DNA of 64,000 bases from an uncultured Alphaproteobacteria bacterium (GCA_934230415.1 CAKQEW010000001.1:62001-126000), one strand, 5' to 3'; shown: positions 7,327 through 16,996, numbered from the stretch's first letter. Notes: a model not told the origin generated them from the letters alone. A program made the numbers and translations.

Positions 7327-8952
7327 TTAATTCAGTGGTGCGCCCCAATGCTGTTGGATACTGCGTTCTGCATCCATTGGGCTGACCAATACCTGGGGCG
7401 TCAGGATAACAACCAATGTATCACGCGTTGCCGATGTTTCACGCGATCCCGACAGCGCCATAAAGTCTGGATCACCCAAGCCATAGCGCGTATCATTATT
7501 GGTCTGTTTTTCAAACCCAGATACAACCAACATCTGGCCAGATTCCATAATAACTTCCTGCATGAAACTGCGTTCTTCAACCTCTGGCAACTGTAATGTA
7601 ACCTCGCCAATTGTCTGGGTTGACATTTTCAGCAATTCACGCACAGACATACGGAACAGCAACAAAATCTTGCCATTTTCCAAAACATTCGGCAACAGCT
7701 GCATAGAGAAACCTGTTTCCAAATCGTCCTGGTCAACCGTGCTGGATTCAACCGTTGTGAAATTACGTGATTCAAAACGTTTGATATATCCAGTGGTCTT
7801 GGTGTTATTAACAGGTGCAACACGGTTGCTGCGTGTGGTCACCCCAACGTTTGTAACCAATGATACCTTGCCCTGCTTTGCCAACGCCTCTATCAATGCG
7901 GCACTGCCTGCGGCGCGGGCCAACGAACCATTCTTTATCTGGTCTGGGGTATATGCACCGGCAACCGTTGACGAACCTTCTGTATGTGTGGCACCGGTCA
8001 ATGCCGACACAGAATTTGACAGAACTGCGATGTTCATAGAACTGGCCTCGGTCGTGGCCAAATTATTCTTTGGATTCGCAACAATGTTCAAACCCGACGC
8101 ACTGTTAATCGCCGCTGCCAGATTCAATCCAAACGCCGAATCATTTGATATAGATACCTGCAAAACCTTGACATCAATTGTCACCAACTGGGACAGACGT
8201 TTGTTCTGGCGCGTAATATAATCACCAACACGTGCCAAAACCGATGGTGGCGCCGTCACAGTAATTGTGCCCAAGCTGCGTGATACAGTGAAATCAGAAT
8301 TATCTGATTTGCCGATAATCCCTGAAATCGCCTTTTCAATTTCATCCCATTCTTTTAATGTGGATTCCAATGCGACCTGGTTTCCATCATCTGTCTGAAC
8401 CGCGGTCTGGTATGAAACATCGGTTCCCAACGCATATAATGTAAATGTACGTGTTTCTGTTTCGTAAAACACAATGGATGTTTTGTCATAGTACCACAAC
8501 AAATCCAAATCCGTTGCGACCTGGGACAACAGGCCAGACAATTTACCAGTATACGCGACATTAATCGTCTTTTTCAATTTCTCAGAATTAACCTGGCTGT
8601 CAATCTTGACCGGGATGCCGGTAATAGAATGAATATCGTTTGCCAATACCTGTAACGTAACCGGTTCATTTAATAAAATTGTAACCCCAGTATCCGTTTC
8701 AAATTCAGATGGCAAGTTATTACGATGTTCCAACACGGTTGACTTGTTCCCCAACCAAACCCCTTCTGACATAGAAACGGTATCGCCACTGGCAACCTTG
8801 GCGCGTGGATTTTTCGCCATTTCAAACGCATCATATGCATTAATAAAATCCTGGTCCACCGACGCGGCCACCTTGGCAGATTCGCGCACCGTACATCCCG
8901 CCAGTGCAACCGTCGCCGCGGCCAACATTAACATTCTTATTGTCTTTGTCAT
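7327..8952 (-). CDS. pilN: PilN/BfpB-type outer-membrane secretin lipoprotein of a type IVb pilus-like system
   Basis: 541 residues. A lipoprotein signal with lipobox A-L-A-G-C (Cys20) would anchor it to the outer membrane. N0/STN-like and N1 periplasmic domains occupy about 85-255 (LNEPVTLQVLANDI, VSRSLGTITVTAPP). The C-terminal secretin domain at about 250-520 has the gate-forming strands and the E-R-S-F-M-Q-E-V-I-M-E-S-G-Q-M-L-V-V-S-G region, ending D-T-L-V-V-I-L-T-P-Q-V. Family knowledge: PilN of R64 and BfpB form the ring through which type IVb pili pass. It is transcribed with the upstream TcpQ-like gene (47-bp gap). The ATPase, pilin and platform genes are not in this window, so the role as pilus or secretion channel is inferred. 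Confidence 0.85.
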   Translation of the reverse strand: MTKTIRMLMLAAATVALAGCTVRESAKVAASVDQDFINAYDAFEMAKNPRAKVASGDTVSMSEGVWLGNKSTVLEHRNNLPSEFETDTGVTILLNEPVTLQVLANDIHSITGIPVKIDSQVNSEKLKKTINVAYTGKLSGLLSQVATDLDLLWYYDKTSIVFYETETRTFTLYALGTDVSYQTAVQTDDGNQVALESTLKEWDEIEKAISGIIGKSDNSDFTVSRSLGTITVTAPPSVLARVGDYITRQNKRLSQLVTIDVKVLQVSISNDSAFGLNLAAAINSASGLNIVANPKNNLATTEASSMNIAVLSNSVSALTGATHTEGSSTVAGAYTPDQIKNGSLARAAGSAALIEALAKQGKVSLVTNVGVTTRSNRVAPVNNTKTTGYIKRFESRNFTTVESSTVDQDDLETGFSMQLLPNVLENGKILLLFRMSVRELLKMSTQTIGEVTLQLPEVEERSFMQEVIMESGQMLVVSGFEKQTNNDTRYGLGDPDFMALSGSRETSATRDTLVVILTPQVLVSPMDAERSIQQHWGAPLN

Positions 8953-8999
8953 ATTGTTCTTCTCCCGATGTTCCCAGGTTTATTCTGCCCCGTGCTATA

Positions 9000-9899
9000 T
9001 TATTCTTCTGATGTTGTAATCACCAATACGCGGTTACCCTTGTAAAACTTTGCATATGGAACGGGGGTTGCGCGTCCGAAATTACGCACCAACGCAGACG
9101 AAACGTCAACAAAGCGTCCCTTGAATACCGCGCTGGCCTCTATTGGATATTCACGTGATGTTCCCCATACCAGGTCCCAACCTTCCTTGTCGCACCAATT
9201 CTGTAAAACCTCGCGCAATGTTTGACCACTGGCAACAACCCACGAACGGACCTGGTCCGTTAATTTTTGTGCAGGTTCTGCGTCCGCCGATGCATTAACA
9301 GACATTTCCGTGTCATCTGTGGCCGCGGTATCTGTTGCGATTGTGTTCATACCGGTCTTGGCTGCGAATGCCGCATACGCATCAGAATATTTATTGCAAT
9401 TCTTGCGCCCACTGCGCGACACTGCCAGAACAGAACCACCATCATCTTCTAGCATTTCACGGTGTAACAATGGCATTTCAGAACCATTGGCGCATTCATC
9501 ATCAAAGCCGACCGGAATCTGGGTCCCGTGCAACATGTTTGCACCACCAGACCAATCACCATAACCGCCATTTGCACCCAAATTAAAATTATTTTCAACA
9601 ACCAAATCTGTTCCGATTTTGGACACGATGCGAATACTGTCCGTGTCCGCCGTTTTGGCACATGCACCATCTTCGCATGCAATCTCTACATCCGCATCAG
9701 AACCTGCAATCGGCCACACCGGAACCACCGTTTGCGTTGTATCCAACACATCCGTTGTCTGGACATCCTGGTCATCATAAACCGTTGCATCCTGGGTATA
9801 GAAAACCTCACTCGTTACCACCTGGGGCAACGATTCCGCGGCAAAGCAATAGCCCGCCGCCGTTGCAAACATTGCGACAATGAATATCTTGCGGAACAT
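9000..9899 (-). CDS. TcpQ/PilL-like periplasmic partner of the secretin
   Basis: 299 residues with an N-terminal signal peptide (FIVAMFATAAGYCFA). The middle is low-complexity and Asp/Thr-rich. The last about 85 residues (S-W-V-V-A-S-G-Q-T-L-R-E-V-L-Q-N-W-C then W-D-L-V-W and a terminal K-G-N-R-V-L-V-I-T-T) match the TcpQ / PilL C-terminal domain, which in toxin-coregulated and R64 pili helps localise the secretin. It sits immediately upstream of the secretin gene in the same operon, which supports the assignment. The promoter lies in the 167-bp divergent gap at 9900-10066. Confidence 0.75.
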   Translation of the reverse strand: MFRKIFIVAMFATAAGYCFAAESLPQVVTSEVFYTQDATVYDDQDVQTTDVLDTTQTVVPVWPIAGSDADVEIACEDGACAKTADTDSIRIVSKIGTDLVVENNFNLGANGGYGDWSGGANMLHGTQIPVGFDDECANGSEMPLLHREMLEDDGGSVLAVSRSGRKNCNKYSDAYAAFAAKTGMNTIATDTAATDDTEMSVNASADAEPAQKLTDQVRSWVVASGQTLREVLQNWCDKEGWDLVWGTSREYPIEASAVFKGRFVDVSSALVRNFGRATPVPYAKFYKGNRVLVITTSEE

Positions 9900-10066
9900 A
9901 AAAACTTCCTTTCCTTGTTATTTATTGTCTTATTATAACAATTTGACCGAATCTGTGCAAGACCAAATCGCACACATGTAATTTAACTTTTGCCAAAGAT
10001 AAAATCGCACGAATCGGTAAAAGATGTTATACTGGATGCAACACAAAAACAATTCAGGGGTAAAAT

Positions 10067-10612
10067 ATGTACAGCACATTGATTTTAATCGGTATTTCCA
10101 TCGTAATGGTTGCCACACTGGGGATGGCGGGCGCAATGTTTTTTATTAATCGCCGCATGCGCGATATGGCAAAAACATTGACATACCAATACAACCTGAT
10201 TGTAAAAATCCAGTCCGTACTGAAAAACAAATCTGCAACAAACGCCGTCGTTGAAAATGCAGAGGTTGTATACCAAGACCTGTTGCAAAATCTGATTCCA
10301 ATTATGGCGGCAATTGATGTTATGCCCCGCCAGACGTCAGAGCACCCGTTGTGGCGCGCCCTGGGCGGGATTATGGATGAATATGCCAAGAACCCATTTG
10401 TGTTGGAAAAATTACGTCGCTGTATCAAATTAAATCCGGATGTTTCACGCAATACGGATAATTACATGAACCGCGCCGACGCATTGTTACAGCACCTGAC
10501 GGCGACCGATCCTGATGGAATTTTAACTGCAACATTTACCGACGGTTTGCTGGGACAATCACTGACATTCTTTGCCCAGGCGCGTGCCCTGGCGGCCCAG
10601 AGTAATGATTAA
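10067..10612 (+). CDS. Membrane-anchored helical protein upstream of sufB, function unknown
   Basis: 181 residues. One N-terminal transmembrane helix (LILIGISIVMVATLGMAGAMFFI) precedes a mostly helical cytoplasmic or periplasmic domain without cysteines. A good AGGGG ribosome binding site precedes the ATG. Its stop codon abuts the sufB ATG directly, so translation is probably coupled. I do not recognise a family. A TATACT-like -10 lies at about 10028. The position suggests a link with Fe-S assembly, but nothing in the protein proves it. Confidence 0.8.
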   Translation: MYSTLILIGISIVMVATLGMAGAMFFINRRMRDMAKTLTYQYNLIVKIQSVLKNKSATNAVVENAEVVYQDLLQNLIPIMAAIDVMPRQTSEHPLWRALGGIMDEYAKNPFVLEKLRRCIKLNPDVSRNTDNYMNRADALLQHLTATDPDGILTATFTDGLLGQSLTFFAQARALAAQSND

Positions 10613-11947
10613 ATGCCAAAACTGACAGAAAATCTTGTACGCGATATATCCGCACGCCGTGGCGAGCCAGCGTGGCTGACCGATTGGCGCGTGGCGGCGT
10701 TTCATGCATGGACAAAAATGCAAGAACCACATTGGTCCGAATTTGAATACGCACCAATTGATTATGACGCACTGAATTATTACAACGTTGCGCGCCCGAT
10801 TGATAATTCTGATTTAAAGGCAACATATGATAAAATGGGACTGCCGGAATCAGAACAACGCGCATTACTGGGAATGGCAACCGATACCGTCATTGACAGT
10901 CGTTCTGTGCATACGTCATATTCTGATGAATTGCGCAAACGTGGGATAATATTTTTGCCATTTTCAGACGCGGTTGTTCAATACCCAGAATTGGTAAAAA
11001 AATACCTGGGATCTGTGGTGCCGGCAACCGATAATTTCTTTGCCGCATTGAATGCCGCAGTATTTTCAGATGGTACATTCGTTTATATCCCGCCACATGT
11101 TAAATGCCCAATTGACCTGGCCAGTTATTTCAGAATAGAAACGGCGAAAATCGGTCAATTTGAACGCACACTGATTATCGCGGACCATGGCGCAGAATTA
11201 TCGTATATGGAAGGATGCAGTGCCCCCCGTCGCCCCAATCACCAATTGCACAGTGGCGTTGTTGAAATTGTTGCACTGGACGGCGCACATGTAAAATATG
11301 CCACGGTTCAGAATTGGTACGCAGGCGACATACGTGATGGCAAAAACGTTGGCGGGATTTTAAATTTTGTTACCAAACGTGGTCGCGCCGAAACAAACGC
11401 AACCATTGACTGGACCCAGGTGGAAATCGGTTCTGCGATGACATGGAAATACCCGTCAACCATACTGGCGGGCGATGGCGCACACAGTGATTTTTATTCG
11501 CTGACCATCACGCGTGGGGCGCAAATGGCCGACACCGGAACAAAAATGATTCATATTGGAAATAACACTGTTTCCAACATTGTTTCATACGGGGTCGCAA
11601 CCGAACAATCCAACCAAACATTTCGCAGCCTGGTATCGTTTTCTGGTCACGGCGGAAAAAATGCGTCAAAGTGCGACACACGCATAATTGGCGATCACGC
11701 CATTGCAAACACATTACCAACAATCATTCACACAAACGCCGATAATATCCAGAGTCACGAGGCCACGACCGGTGCCATTGACGCAAACCAATTATTGTTC
11801 TTGACCCAATCGGGAATCGCCGAAGACCAGGCAACCGCACTGATTATTGGCGCATCGGCCACACCAATATTATCACGTCTGCCGATGGAATTCTTGGTTG
11901 AATCAAAACAGCTGATTCAAATGGCATTGGCAAAATCACAGGAATAA
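10613..11947 (+). CDS. sufB: Fe-S cluster assembly scaffold SufB/SufD family protein
   Basis: 444 residues. It contains the right-handed beta-helix core of the SufB/SufD family, e.g. Y-I-P-P-H-V-K-C-P-I-D-L-A-S-Y-F-R-I near 160-177. The E-G-C-S-A-P and H-S-G-V-V-E-I-V-A-L segments follow, with S-H-E-A-T-T-G-A-I-D-A-N-Q close to the C-terminus. It is the scaffold on which the SufBCD complex builds clusters. Directly followed by sufC (3-bp gap). No separate sufD is in the window, so this protein may work as a homodimer with SufC, or sufD may lie elsewhere. Length (444) is a little below E. coli SufB (495). Confidence 0.92.
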   Translation: MPKLTENLVRDISARRGEPAWLTDWRVAAFHAWTKMQEPHWSEFEYAPIDYDALNYYNVARPIDNSDLKATYDKMGLPESEQRALLGMATDTVIDSRSVHTSYSDELRKRGIIFLPFSDAVVQYPELVKKYLGSVVPATDNFFAALNAAVFSDGTFVYIPPHVKCPIDLASYFRIETAKIGQFERTLIIADHGAELSYMEGCSAPRRPNHQLHSGVVEIVALDGAHVKYATVQNWYAGDIRDGKNVGGILNFVTKRGRAETNATIDWTQVEIGSAMTWKYPSTILAGDGAHSDFYSLTITRGAQMADTGTKMIHIGNNTVSNIVSYGVATEQSNQTFRSLVSFSGHGGKNASKCDTRIIGDHAIANTLPTIIHTNADNIQSHEATTGAIDANQLLFLTQSGIAEDQATALIIGASATPILSRLPMEFLVESKQLIQMALAKSQE

Positions 11948-11950
11948 AAC

Positions 11951-12628
11951 ATGCTGGAAATAAAAAAATTATCTGTATCACTGGACGGCAAAGAATTATT
12001 GCACAACATTAATATGACGGTTGCGCGCGGGGCACGTCAATTGCTGGCGGGTCATAATGGTTCTGGGAAATCAACCCTGGCCCAGGTTATTGCCGGCAAC
12101 CCGATGTACCATGTGGATGCGGGCGAAATTATTTTTGATGGGCGCGATATAACAAACGAAAACCCAACCACACGCGCATTGTTGGGCATATTCCTGGGGG
12201 CACAAAATGTCCCAGAAATTCCCGGTCTGACCGTGTTGTCATTTCTGAAACATTCCGCCGCCGCACACACGCATTTCAAAACGGGTCGCGATTTATCAAT
12301 GGGTGAATTTTTGCAGAAATTGGAACACGTGCGCACAGAATTGAACATACCAAAAGAATGGCTGAACCGCAGTGTGAACGTCGGTTTTTCTGGCGGTGAA
12401 CGTAAACGATTGATGCTGTTGCGATTACTGATGACTGAACCCGCATTTGCAATATTGGACGAACCTGATTCCGGGGCCGACGCCGATACACAACGGCAGA
12501 TTTCTGATACAATTCACAATATGCCAAACACAACATTCTTGTTTATCAGCCACCAAACGAATTTTACAGATATGGTTGGCCCAAGCGCGATAACAACTTT
12601 GTCAAACGGTGAAATTGTGGTAAAATAG
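11951..12628 (+). CDS. sufC: Fe-S assembly ATPase SufC
   Basis: 225 residues, ABC-type ATPase without membrane domain. Walker A G-H-N-G-S-G-K-S-T near residues 35-43; Q-loop region (F-L-G-A-Q-N-V-P-E-I-P-G) diagnostic of SufC rather than a transporter; ABC signature F-S-G-G-E-R-K-R; Walker B F-A-I-L-D-E-P-D-S-G. It powers rearrangement of the SufB scaffold. Starts 3 bp after sufB, with which it must be co-translated. Slightly shorter than the usual 245-250 residues. Confidence 0.94.
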   Translation: MLEIKKLSVSLDGKELLHNINMTVARGARQLLAGHNGSGKSTLAQVIAGNPMYHVDAGEIIFDGRDITNENPTTRALLGIFLGAQNVPEIPGLTVLSFLKHSAAAHTHFKTGRDLSMGEFLQKLEHVRTELNIPKEWLNRSVNVGFSGGERKRLMLLRLLMTEPAFAILDEPDSGADADTQRQISDTIHNMPNTTFLFISHQTNFTDMVGPSAITTLSNGEIVVK

Positions 12629-12653
12629 AAATCAAATAACGAAAGGATTACAT

Positions 12654-13568
12654 ATGTCAGAAAACAAATCACAATGTCTGTTGTCTTGGATTTTATGGCA
12701 ACCATTAAAATTTGCGTTGATACTGCTGTGCCTGGGATTCGCGGTTATGATACCATATGAAATTTGTATTCTGACATTGGGGCCTGTGGCGGCACAGTGG
12801 ACATTGGGTGTGTTGTCTGTGGCGGCAATTGCGTATTCGTTGTATTTTCTGTTTCGCCGTCTGCCATGTGCAAATTTGGACCAACACAGTTTTATCGCCC
12901 TGGAAAATGCCCAGGCTTTTGTCCTGGCCATGGCGGTATTTGTGGCGGCATTTGCCGGGATGCAGGCCCAACGTTTTCTGTTTACATTGGCCATGATGGG
13001 AACCGCGGGTAACGTAATATTTGTCGCACTGGCGGCGGTACTGTTTGTATTTTATATGTATTTAATTGGATTAAGTTTGGCAAATGTGTATGCAAAATTC
13101 CGGCGTGCACGCGCAATGAATATCCCAACATGGAAAATTATTTGCAGTATTCCGTTCGGTTTTAACCTGGTATGGATTCCTGGATATATAATGCCAGACG
13201 CCAAACGTACAACACCGGTAATTCCAATACATGCCGAATGGTACGAAAACCTGACACGTTGGATTGCATCACGTGTGTCATACACCGTATTGGCATTTGT
13301 TATAATAACATTGTTTTCTGGATTTATGTTCGGCACCCAGACGATGCTGATGTCTGGAATTGCGCTGTTGGTGTTTATCATGTGGGCATACCTGGCCGGG
13401 ATGACCAAATTCCGCAACAACATTGGTGGTCTGTATTCAACATTTGCGGTGTTGATTAATATCGTACTTATTGTGACACTGGGGTGGATGATTGCACGCG
13501 CACCAATTTCTGTCCCAGAAAATATGCAGATAAACATATCAGATACCATGATAACCCAGAACAACTAA
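12654..13568 (+). CDS. Polytopic membrane protein, function unknown
   Basis: 304 residues, about seven or eight predicted transmembrane helices separated by short loops. One cytoplasmic loop contains I-P-T-W-K-I-I-C-S-I-P-F-G-F-N-L-V-W-I-P-G-Y. No catalytic motif that I recognise. AAAGGA ribosome binding site; 25 bp after sufC and probably on the same transcript. Followed by an AI-2E-family gene after a 52-bp gap that contains the recurring ACGCGCTATGTGCA element. Confidence 0.8.
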   Translation: MSENKSQCLLSWILWQPLKFALILLCLGFAVMIPYEICILTLGPVAAQWTLGVLSVAAIAYSLYFLFRRLPCANLDQHSFIALENAQAFVLAMAVFVAAFAGMQAQRFLFTLAMMGTAGNVIFVALAAVLFVFYMYLIGLSLANVYAKFRRARAMNIPTWKIICSIPFGFNLVWIPGYIMPDAKRTTPVIPIHAEWYENLTRWIASRVSYTVLAFVIITLFSGFMFGTQTMLMSGIALLVFIMWAYLAGMTKFRNNIGGLYSTFAVLINIVLIVTLGWMIARAPISVPENMQINISDTMITQNN

Positions 13569-13572
13569 AAAA

Positions 13573-13611
13573 ACGCGCTATGTGCACTATTTACTGGCAT
13601 ACAGAACATAG
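13573..13611 (+). repeat. Copy 1 of recurring intergenic hairpin element
   Basis: Begins directly at the stop of the preceding gene. It contains ACGCGCTATGTGCA (13573-13586) and can pair CTATGT (13578-13583) with ACATAG (13606-13611), ending at the Shine-Dalgarno of the next gene. Related copies occur at 22366 and 24635. Confidence 0.6.
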
Positions 13612-13620
13612 AAGGACAAT

Positions 13621-14667
13621 ATGAACGGATTAGTTTTATTTATTGGCGGAATGTTTTTACTGTGGCTGGGACGGTCAATTCTAATCCCGCTGTTGGTGGC
13701 AACATTCTTGTGGTACCTGATAAATGCAATTGCAACATATTGCCGTATGATTTTGCCATTGCATTCCAGTATTCAACGCGTTGGCAATCATTTTATTGCA
13801 CGTGTATTTGATTGGGTTGCAAATATAATATCTGTGGCGGCATTGGCGGGATTATTGTATCTGTTCGCAACCCAGGTACGACCGATGTTTTCGGAATTAC
13901 TGGTTGCCCTGCCCGCGATTCAACATAAACTGGTTGATTTTGGTATCGTGCTGTCCGATGCAATCGGGGTACGTTTTGACGCATCACTGTTACCGAATGT
14001 AACAAGAATTGCCAGCAGTGTCGGTGCATCCCTGGCGGGGATTGCAACATCTGTTGGTATGATATTTATTTACCTGCTGTTTATGTTCATTGAACAAACA
14101 ACATTTGATAAAAAGTTTTCTGCCCTGTTTCCAAACAAGGCGCAGTTTAAAAAGATGCGTTATATAATCGGCAGCATTGATACAAACATGAAAAAATATT
14201 TATTCATGAAGACATTAATATCTGCCGTGACCGGATTGTTATCCTATGTATGGTTACACGCGCTGGGGTTGGAATTTGCCGGTGTGTGGGCGTTTATCGT
14301 ATTTATTGCAAATTATGTTCCAACAATTGGTGCAATCATCGCATGTGGATTGCCAATATTATACAGCCTGGCAACCAGCCCGACACTGCATATGCCGATA
14401 TTGGTGGCGGCGGGACTGATTGGTCTGCAGATATTATTGGGTAATATAATTGAACCGAAACTGACCGGAAAAACGCTGAACATGTCCACGTTGGCAATAT
14501 TAATCAACCTGGTATTCTGGGGCATGATTTGGGGTGTTGCTGGAATGTTTTTCAGTGTGCCATTATTGGTTGCAACGTTTATCATCACCGCACAATTTGA
14601 TTCAACACGTTGGATTGCGGTTCTGTTATCTGCGGATGGTAAAATCCCGGATAAACGTGATGAATAA
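13621..14667 (+). CDS. AI-2E / PerM family membrane transporter
   Basis: 348 residues with the family's layout: paired N-terminal helices, a large soluble middle (about 70-150), and C-terminal helices with the conserved F-I-A-N-Y-V-P-T-I-G-A-I and G-N-I-I-E-P-K-L-T-G-K-T-L-N motifs. Members have been proposed to export autoinducer-2 or to act as Na+/H+ antiporters; the substrate cannot be read from the sequence. AGAAGGA ribosome binding site. Last gene of the sufBC run, ended by a T-rich hairpin. Confidence 0.9.
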   Translation: MNGLVLFIGGMFLLWLGRSILIPLLVATFLWYLINAIATYCRMILPLHSSIQRVGNHFIARVFDWVANIISVAALAGLLYLFATQVRPMFSELLVALPAIQHKLVDFGIVLSDAIGVRFDASLLPNVTRIASSVGASLAGIATSVGMIFIYLLFMFIEQTTFDKKFSALFPNKAQFKKMRYIIGSIDTNMKKYLFMKTLISAVTGLLSYVWLHALGLEFAGVWAFIVFIANYVPTIGAIIACGLPILYSLATSPTLHMPILVAAGLIGLQILLGNIIEPKLTGKTLNMSTLAILINLVFWGMIWGVAGMFFSVPLLVATFIITAQFDSTRWIAVLLSADGKIPDKRDE

Positions 14668-14673
14668 ATAAAA

Positions 14674-14714
14674 TAAAAAAAACGCGCTGGATACATGAAA
14701 TCTGGCGTTTTTTT
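14674..14714 (+). terminator. Terminator after the AI-2E-family gene
   Basis: AACGC (14681-14685) pairs with GCGTT (14705-14709), followed by seven T. It abuts the convergent ruvX stop. The sequence between the arms resembles the recurring element (CGCTGGATACATGAAAT). Confidence 0.65.
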
Positions 14715-15162
14715 ATGCACGCCGAATTAATGCAATTGCATTTTCCAATATCACACGCGCCGATTCAGAATCCAATTTTTGCTTAATATCATCGCGACGT
14801 ATGCGCCCCATATCGTCCTGGGCCGATATACTGGAATAACTTTCATCAATCGTGCAAATTGGCAAATCAGTCTGGTTTGCCAATGCATTTATAAAATTGC
14901 GCACACGCGCAGTCGTATCTGATTCTGTGCCATCTGCATACAGGGGCAATCCAACAACAATTCCCACCGCATTTTCGGCGCGCGCCAATTCGACAACCAC
15001 GCGTGGCAAATCCGCCCCGGCACGTGACGCAACAATCACCGGACGCGTGAACACAAATTCGCGTGACGCATCCGCCACCGCAACGCCTGTGCGTGTCGCG
15101 CCCCAATCAATTCCAACAATGCGCCCAGTGCGCGGAAAAGCCTTGAAATCTGGCAGAATCAT
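14713..15162 (-). CDS. ruvX: Putative pre-16S rRNA nuclease / Holliday-junction resolvase RuvX (YqgF)
   Basis: 149 residues from the ATG at 15162, chosen because AAAGGGA precedes it and the protein then begins like the family; an upstream in-frame codon at 15219 would overlap gatC. The RNase-H-like fold is marked by G-I-D-W-G-A-T-R-T-G-V-A, V-V-G-L-P-L-Y-A-D-G-T-E-S, and D-E-S-Y-S-S, supplying the three acidic residues. Family members trim the 5' end of 16S rRNA; the resolvase role is less certain. Divergent from gatC. Confidence 0.9.
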   Translation of the reverse strand: MILPDFKAFPRTGRIVGIDWGATRTGVAVADASREFVFTRPVIVASRAGADLPRVVVELARAENAVGIVVGLPLYADGTESDTTARVRNFINALANQTDLPICTIDESYSSISAQDDMGRIRRDDIKQKLDSESARVILENAIALIRRA

Positions 15163-15198
15163 TGTATAATTCCCTTTAGTTAAATAATAGGATTTGAA

Positions 15199-15495
15199 AT
15201 GGCGTTTAGCAAGCAACAATTACAGAAATTTGCCAATCTGATAAGAATTGAAATTTCTGATGAAAAACTGGAACAAATGAATATTGATTCGGTGATTGAT
15301 TGGCTGGATAAATTACAGAAAATTGATACCCGCGGTGTGGAACCAATGTTAAACCCGGCCCAGCATAAATTACCCATGCGCGACGATGTTGTGACTGATG
15401 GTAACATCCGCGACGCGGTCATGGCAAATGACCCAGACCGGGCGGGCGTATCACGTGGTTATTTCGCAGTACCAAAAGTTATGGATGGTGAATAA
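15199..15495 (+). CDS. gatC: Asp/Glu-tRNA amidotransferase subunit C
   Basis: 98 residues, the small GatC chaperone/linker of the GatCAB amidotransferase. It opens with F-A-N-L-I-R-I-E-I-S-D-E-K, the helical start of GatC. The middle D-T-R-G-V-E-P-M and late L-R-D/M-R-D-D-V motifs are in place. ATG with AATAGGA upstream. gatA begins one base after its stop codon. Confidence 0.93.
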   Translation: MAFSKQQLQKFANLIRIEISDEKLEQMNIDSVIDWLDKLQKIDTRGVEPMLNPAQHKLPMRDDVVTDGNIRDAVMANDPDRAGVSRGYFAVPKVMDGE

Positions 15496-15496
15496 A

Positions 15497-16963
15497 ATGA
15501 TTGATTTAACGATTACCCAGGCATTACAAAAATTAAAATCACGCGCCATCAGTGCGACCGAATTAACCCGCGCATATCTGGACCGAATCGCGAAATTTGG
15601 TGCACGCCTGAATTGCTATATCACCGAAACGCCCGAACGCGCATTGGCGGATGCGGCGGCGGCCGATGCACGCTATGCCGATGGTACGGCGGGGGCATTA
15701 GATGGTATTCCAATCGGTATGAAGGATTTATTTGCGACACGTGGTATTCGCACAACCGCGGCGTCACGCATGCTGGAAAATTTTGTCCCAGAATACGAAT
15801 CCACCGTATCCCAGAAATTTATTGATGCGGGTTCTGTGATGTTGGGCAAAACCAACCTGGATGAATTTGCGATGGGAACGTTCAGCAAGACCAGTTTCTT
15901 TGGTGCACCGGTCAATCCATGGCAAATTTCACGTAACCTGACCGCGGGCGGTTCGTCGGGCGGTTCAACCAGTGCGGTTGCTGGTGGGCTGGCCATGGGC
16001 GCAACCGGTACAGACACCGGTGGTTCTATTCGTTTTCCAGCATCAATTACGGGACTGGTCGGGATGAAACCAACATACGGTTTATGCAGCCGTTGGGGAT
16101 GCGTCGCATTTGCATCCAGTCTGGACACCCCGGGCCCAATCGCCCGCACCGCCGATGACGCGGCATTAATGCTGGCCGTGATGGCGGGTCATGACCCCAA
16201 GGATTCCACCAGTGCTGAAAACGGGTTCGCTTTTTCTGGCGAATTGCAACCAATTATTGGCGATGGAAAAAAATTACGCGTCGGTGTTATCAAAGAATTT
16301 GCAGATGTGCAAATCTCGCCCGATATGAAACGTCTGTTTGATGCGCGTATTGCTGATTTAAAATCCGCAGGTGCCGAAATCATAGAAGTATCAATTCCGA
16401 ATATCCTGGATGCATTGGCGGCATACTATATCATTGCCCCGGCCGAGGCATCATCAAACCTGGCGCGATATGACGGCATGCGTTATGGTCTGCGGGTTGA
16501 AGGTTCTGATTTGATTGATACATACAAGAAAACCCGTGCCGCCGGTTTCGGGACAGAGGTTCAGCGTCGTATGATTATCGGCACAGCCGTGTTGTCCAGT
16601 GAATCGTATGAAGTATACTTTATGCAGGCCGCACGCGTTCGCCGTATGATTGCGGACAGTTTCGCCGCCGCATTTAACCAGTGTGATTTAATCGTTTGTC
16701 CGGCGGGCGCCGGCACGGCGATGCCATTGGATTCTGATTTATCACCATTGGAATATTATGCACTGGATTTGTTCACGGTTGCAATGAACCTGGCGGGCGT
16801 TCCGGCATGCAGCACACCGGCCGGTCTGGCTGAAAATGGCCTGCCACTGGGGCTGCAGGTTGTTGGTCGCCGCTTTGACGATATGCGTGTATTGCAATTG
16901 GCAAAGCATATCCAAGAATTTGGTGGTGTTGACAATCGTCCAACCGTAATTATGGGGGAATAA
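15497..16963 (+). CDS. gatA: Glutamyl-tRNA(Gln)/aspartyl-tRNA(Asn) amidotransferase subunit A
   Basis: 488 residues from the ATG at 15497; an upstream in-frame start inside gatC would be out of keeping with the family. Amidase-signature enzyme with the Ser-cisSer-Lys triad: K in G-M-K-D-L-F, and the glycine/serine loop G-G-S-S-G-G-S followed by G-T-D-T-G-G-S-I-R. It releases ammonia from glutamine for transamidation of mischarged tRNA, implying indirect Gln-tRNA and/or Asn-tRNA synthesis. The single gltX in the window would then be non-discriminating. gatB follows beyond tRNA-Phe. Confidence 0.96.
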   Translation: MIDLTITQALQKLKSRAISATELTRAYLDRIAKFGARLNCYITETPERALADAAAADARYADGTAGALDGIPIGMKDLFATRGIRTTAASRMLENFVPEYESTVSQKFIDAGSVMLGKTNLDEFAMGTFSKTSFFGAPVNPWQISRNLTAGGSSGGSTSAVAGGLAMGATGTDTGGSIRFPASITGLVGMKPTYGLCSRWGCVAFASSLDTPGPIARTADDAALMLAVMAGHDPKDSTSAENGFAFSGELQPIIGDGKKLRVGVIKEFADVQISPDMKRLFDARIADLKSAGAEIIEVSIPNILDALAAYYIIAPAEASSNLARYDGMRYGLRVEGSDLIDTYKKTRAAGFGTEVQRRMIIGTAVLSSESYEVYFMQAARVRRMIADSFAAAFNQCDLIVCPAGAGTAMPLDSDLSPLEYYALDLFTVAMNLAGVPACSTPAGLAENGLPLGLQVVGRRFDDMRVLQLAKHIQEFGGVDNRPTVIMGE

Positions 16964-16996
16964 AAAAAGCGCACAATACGCACGCCGAAATAAAAA

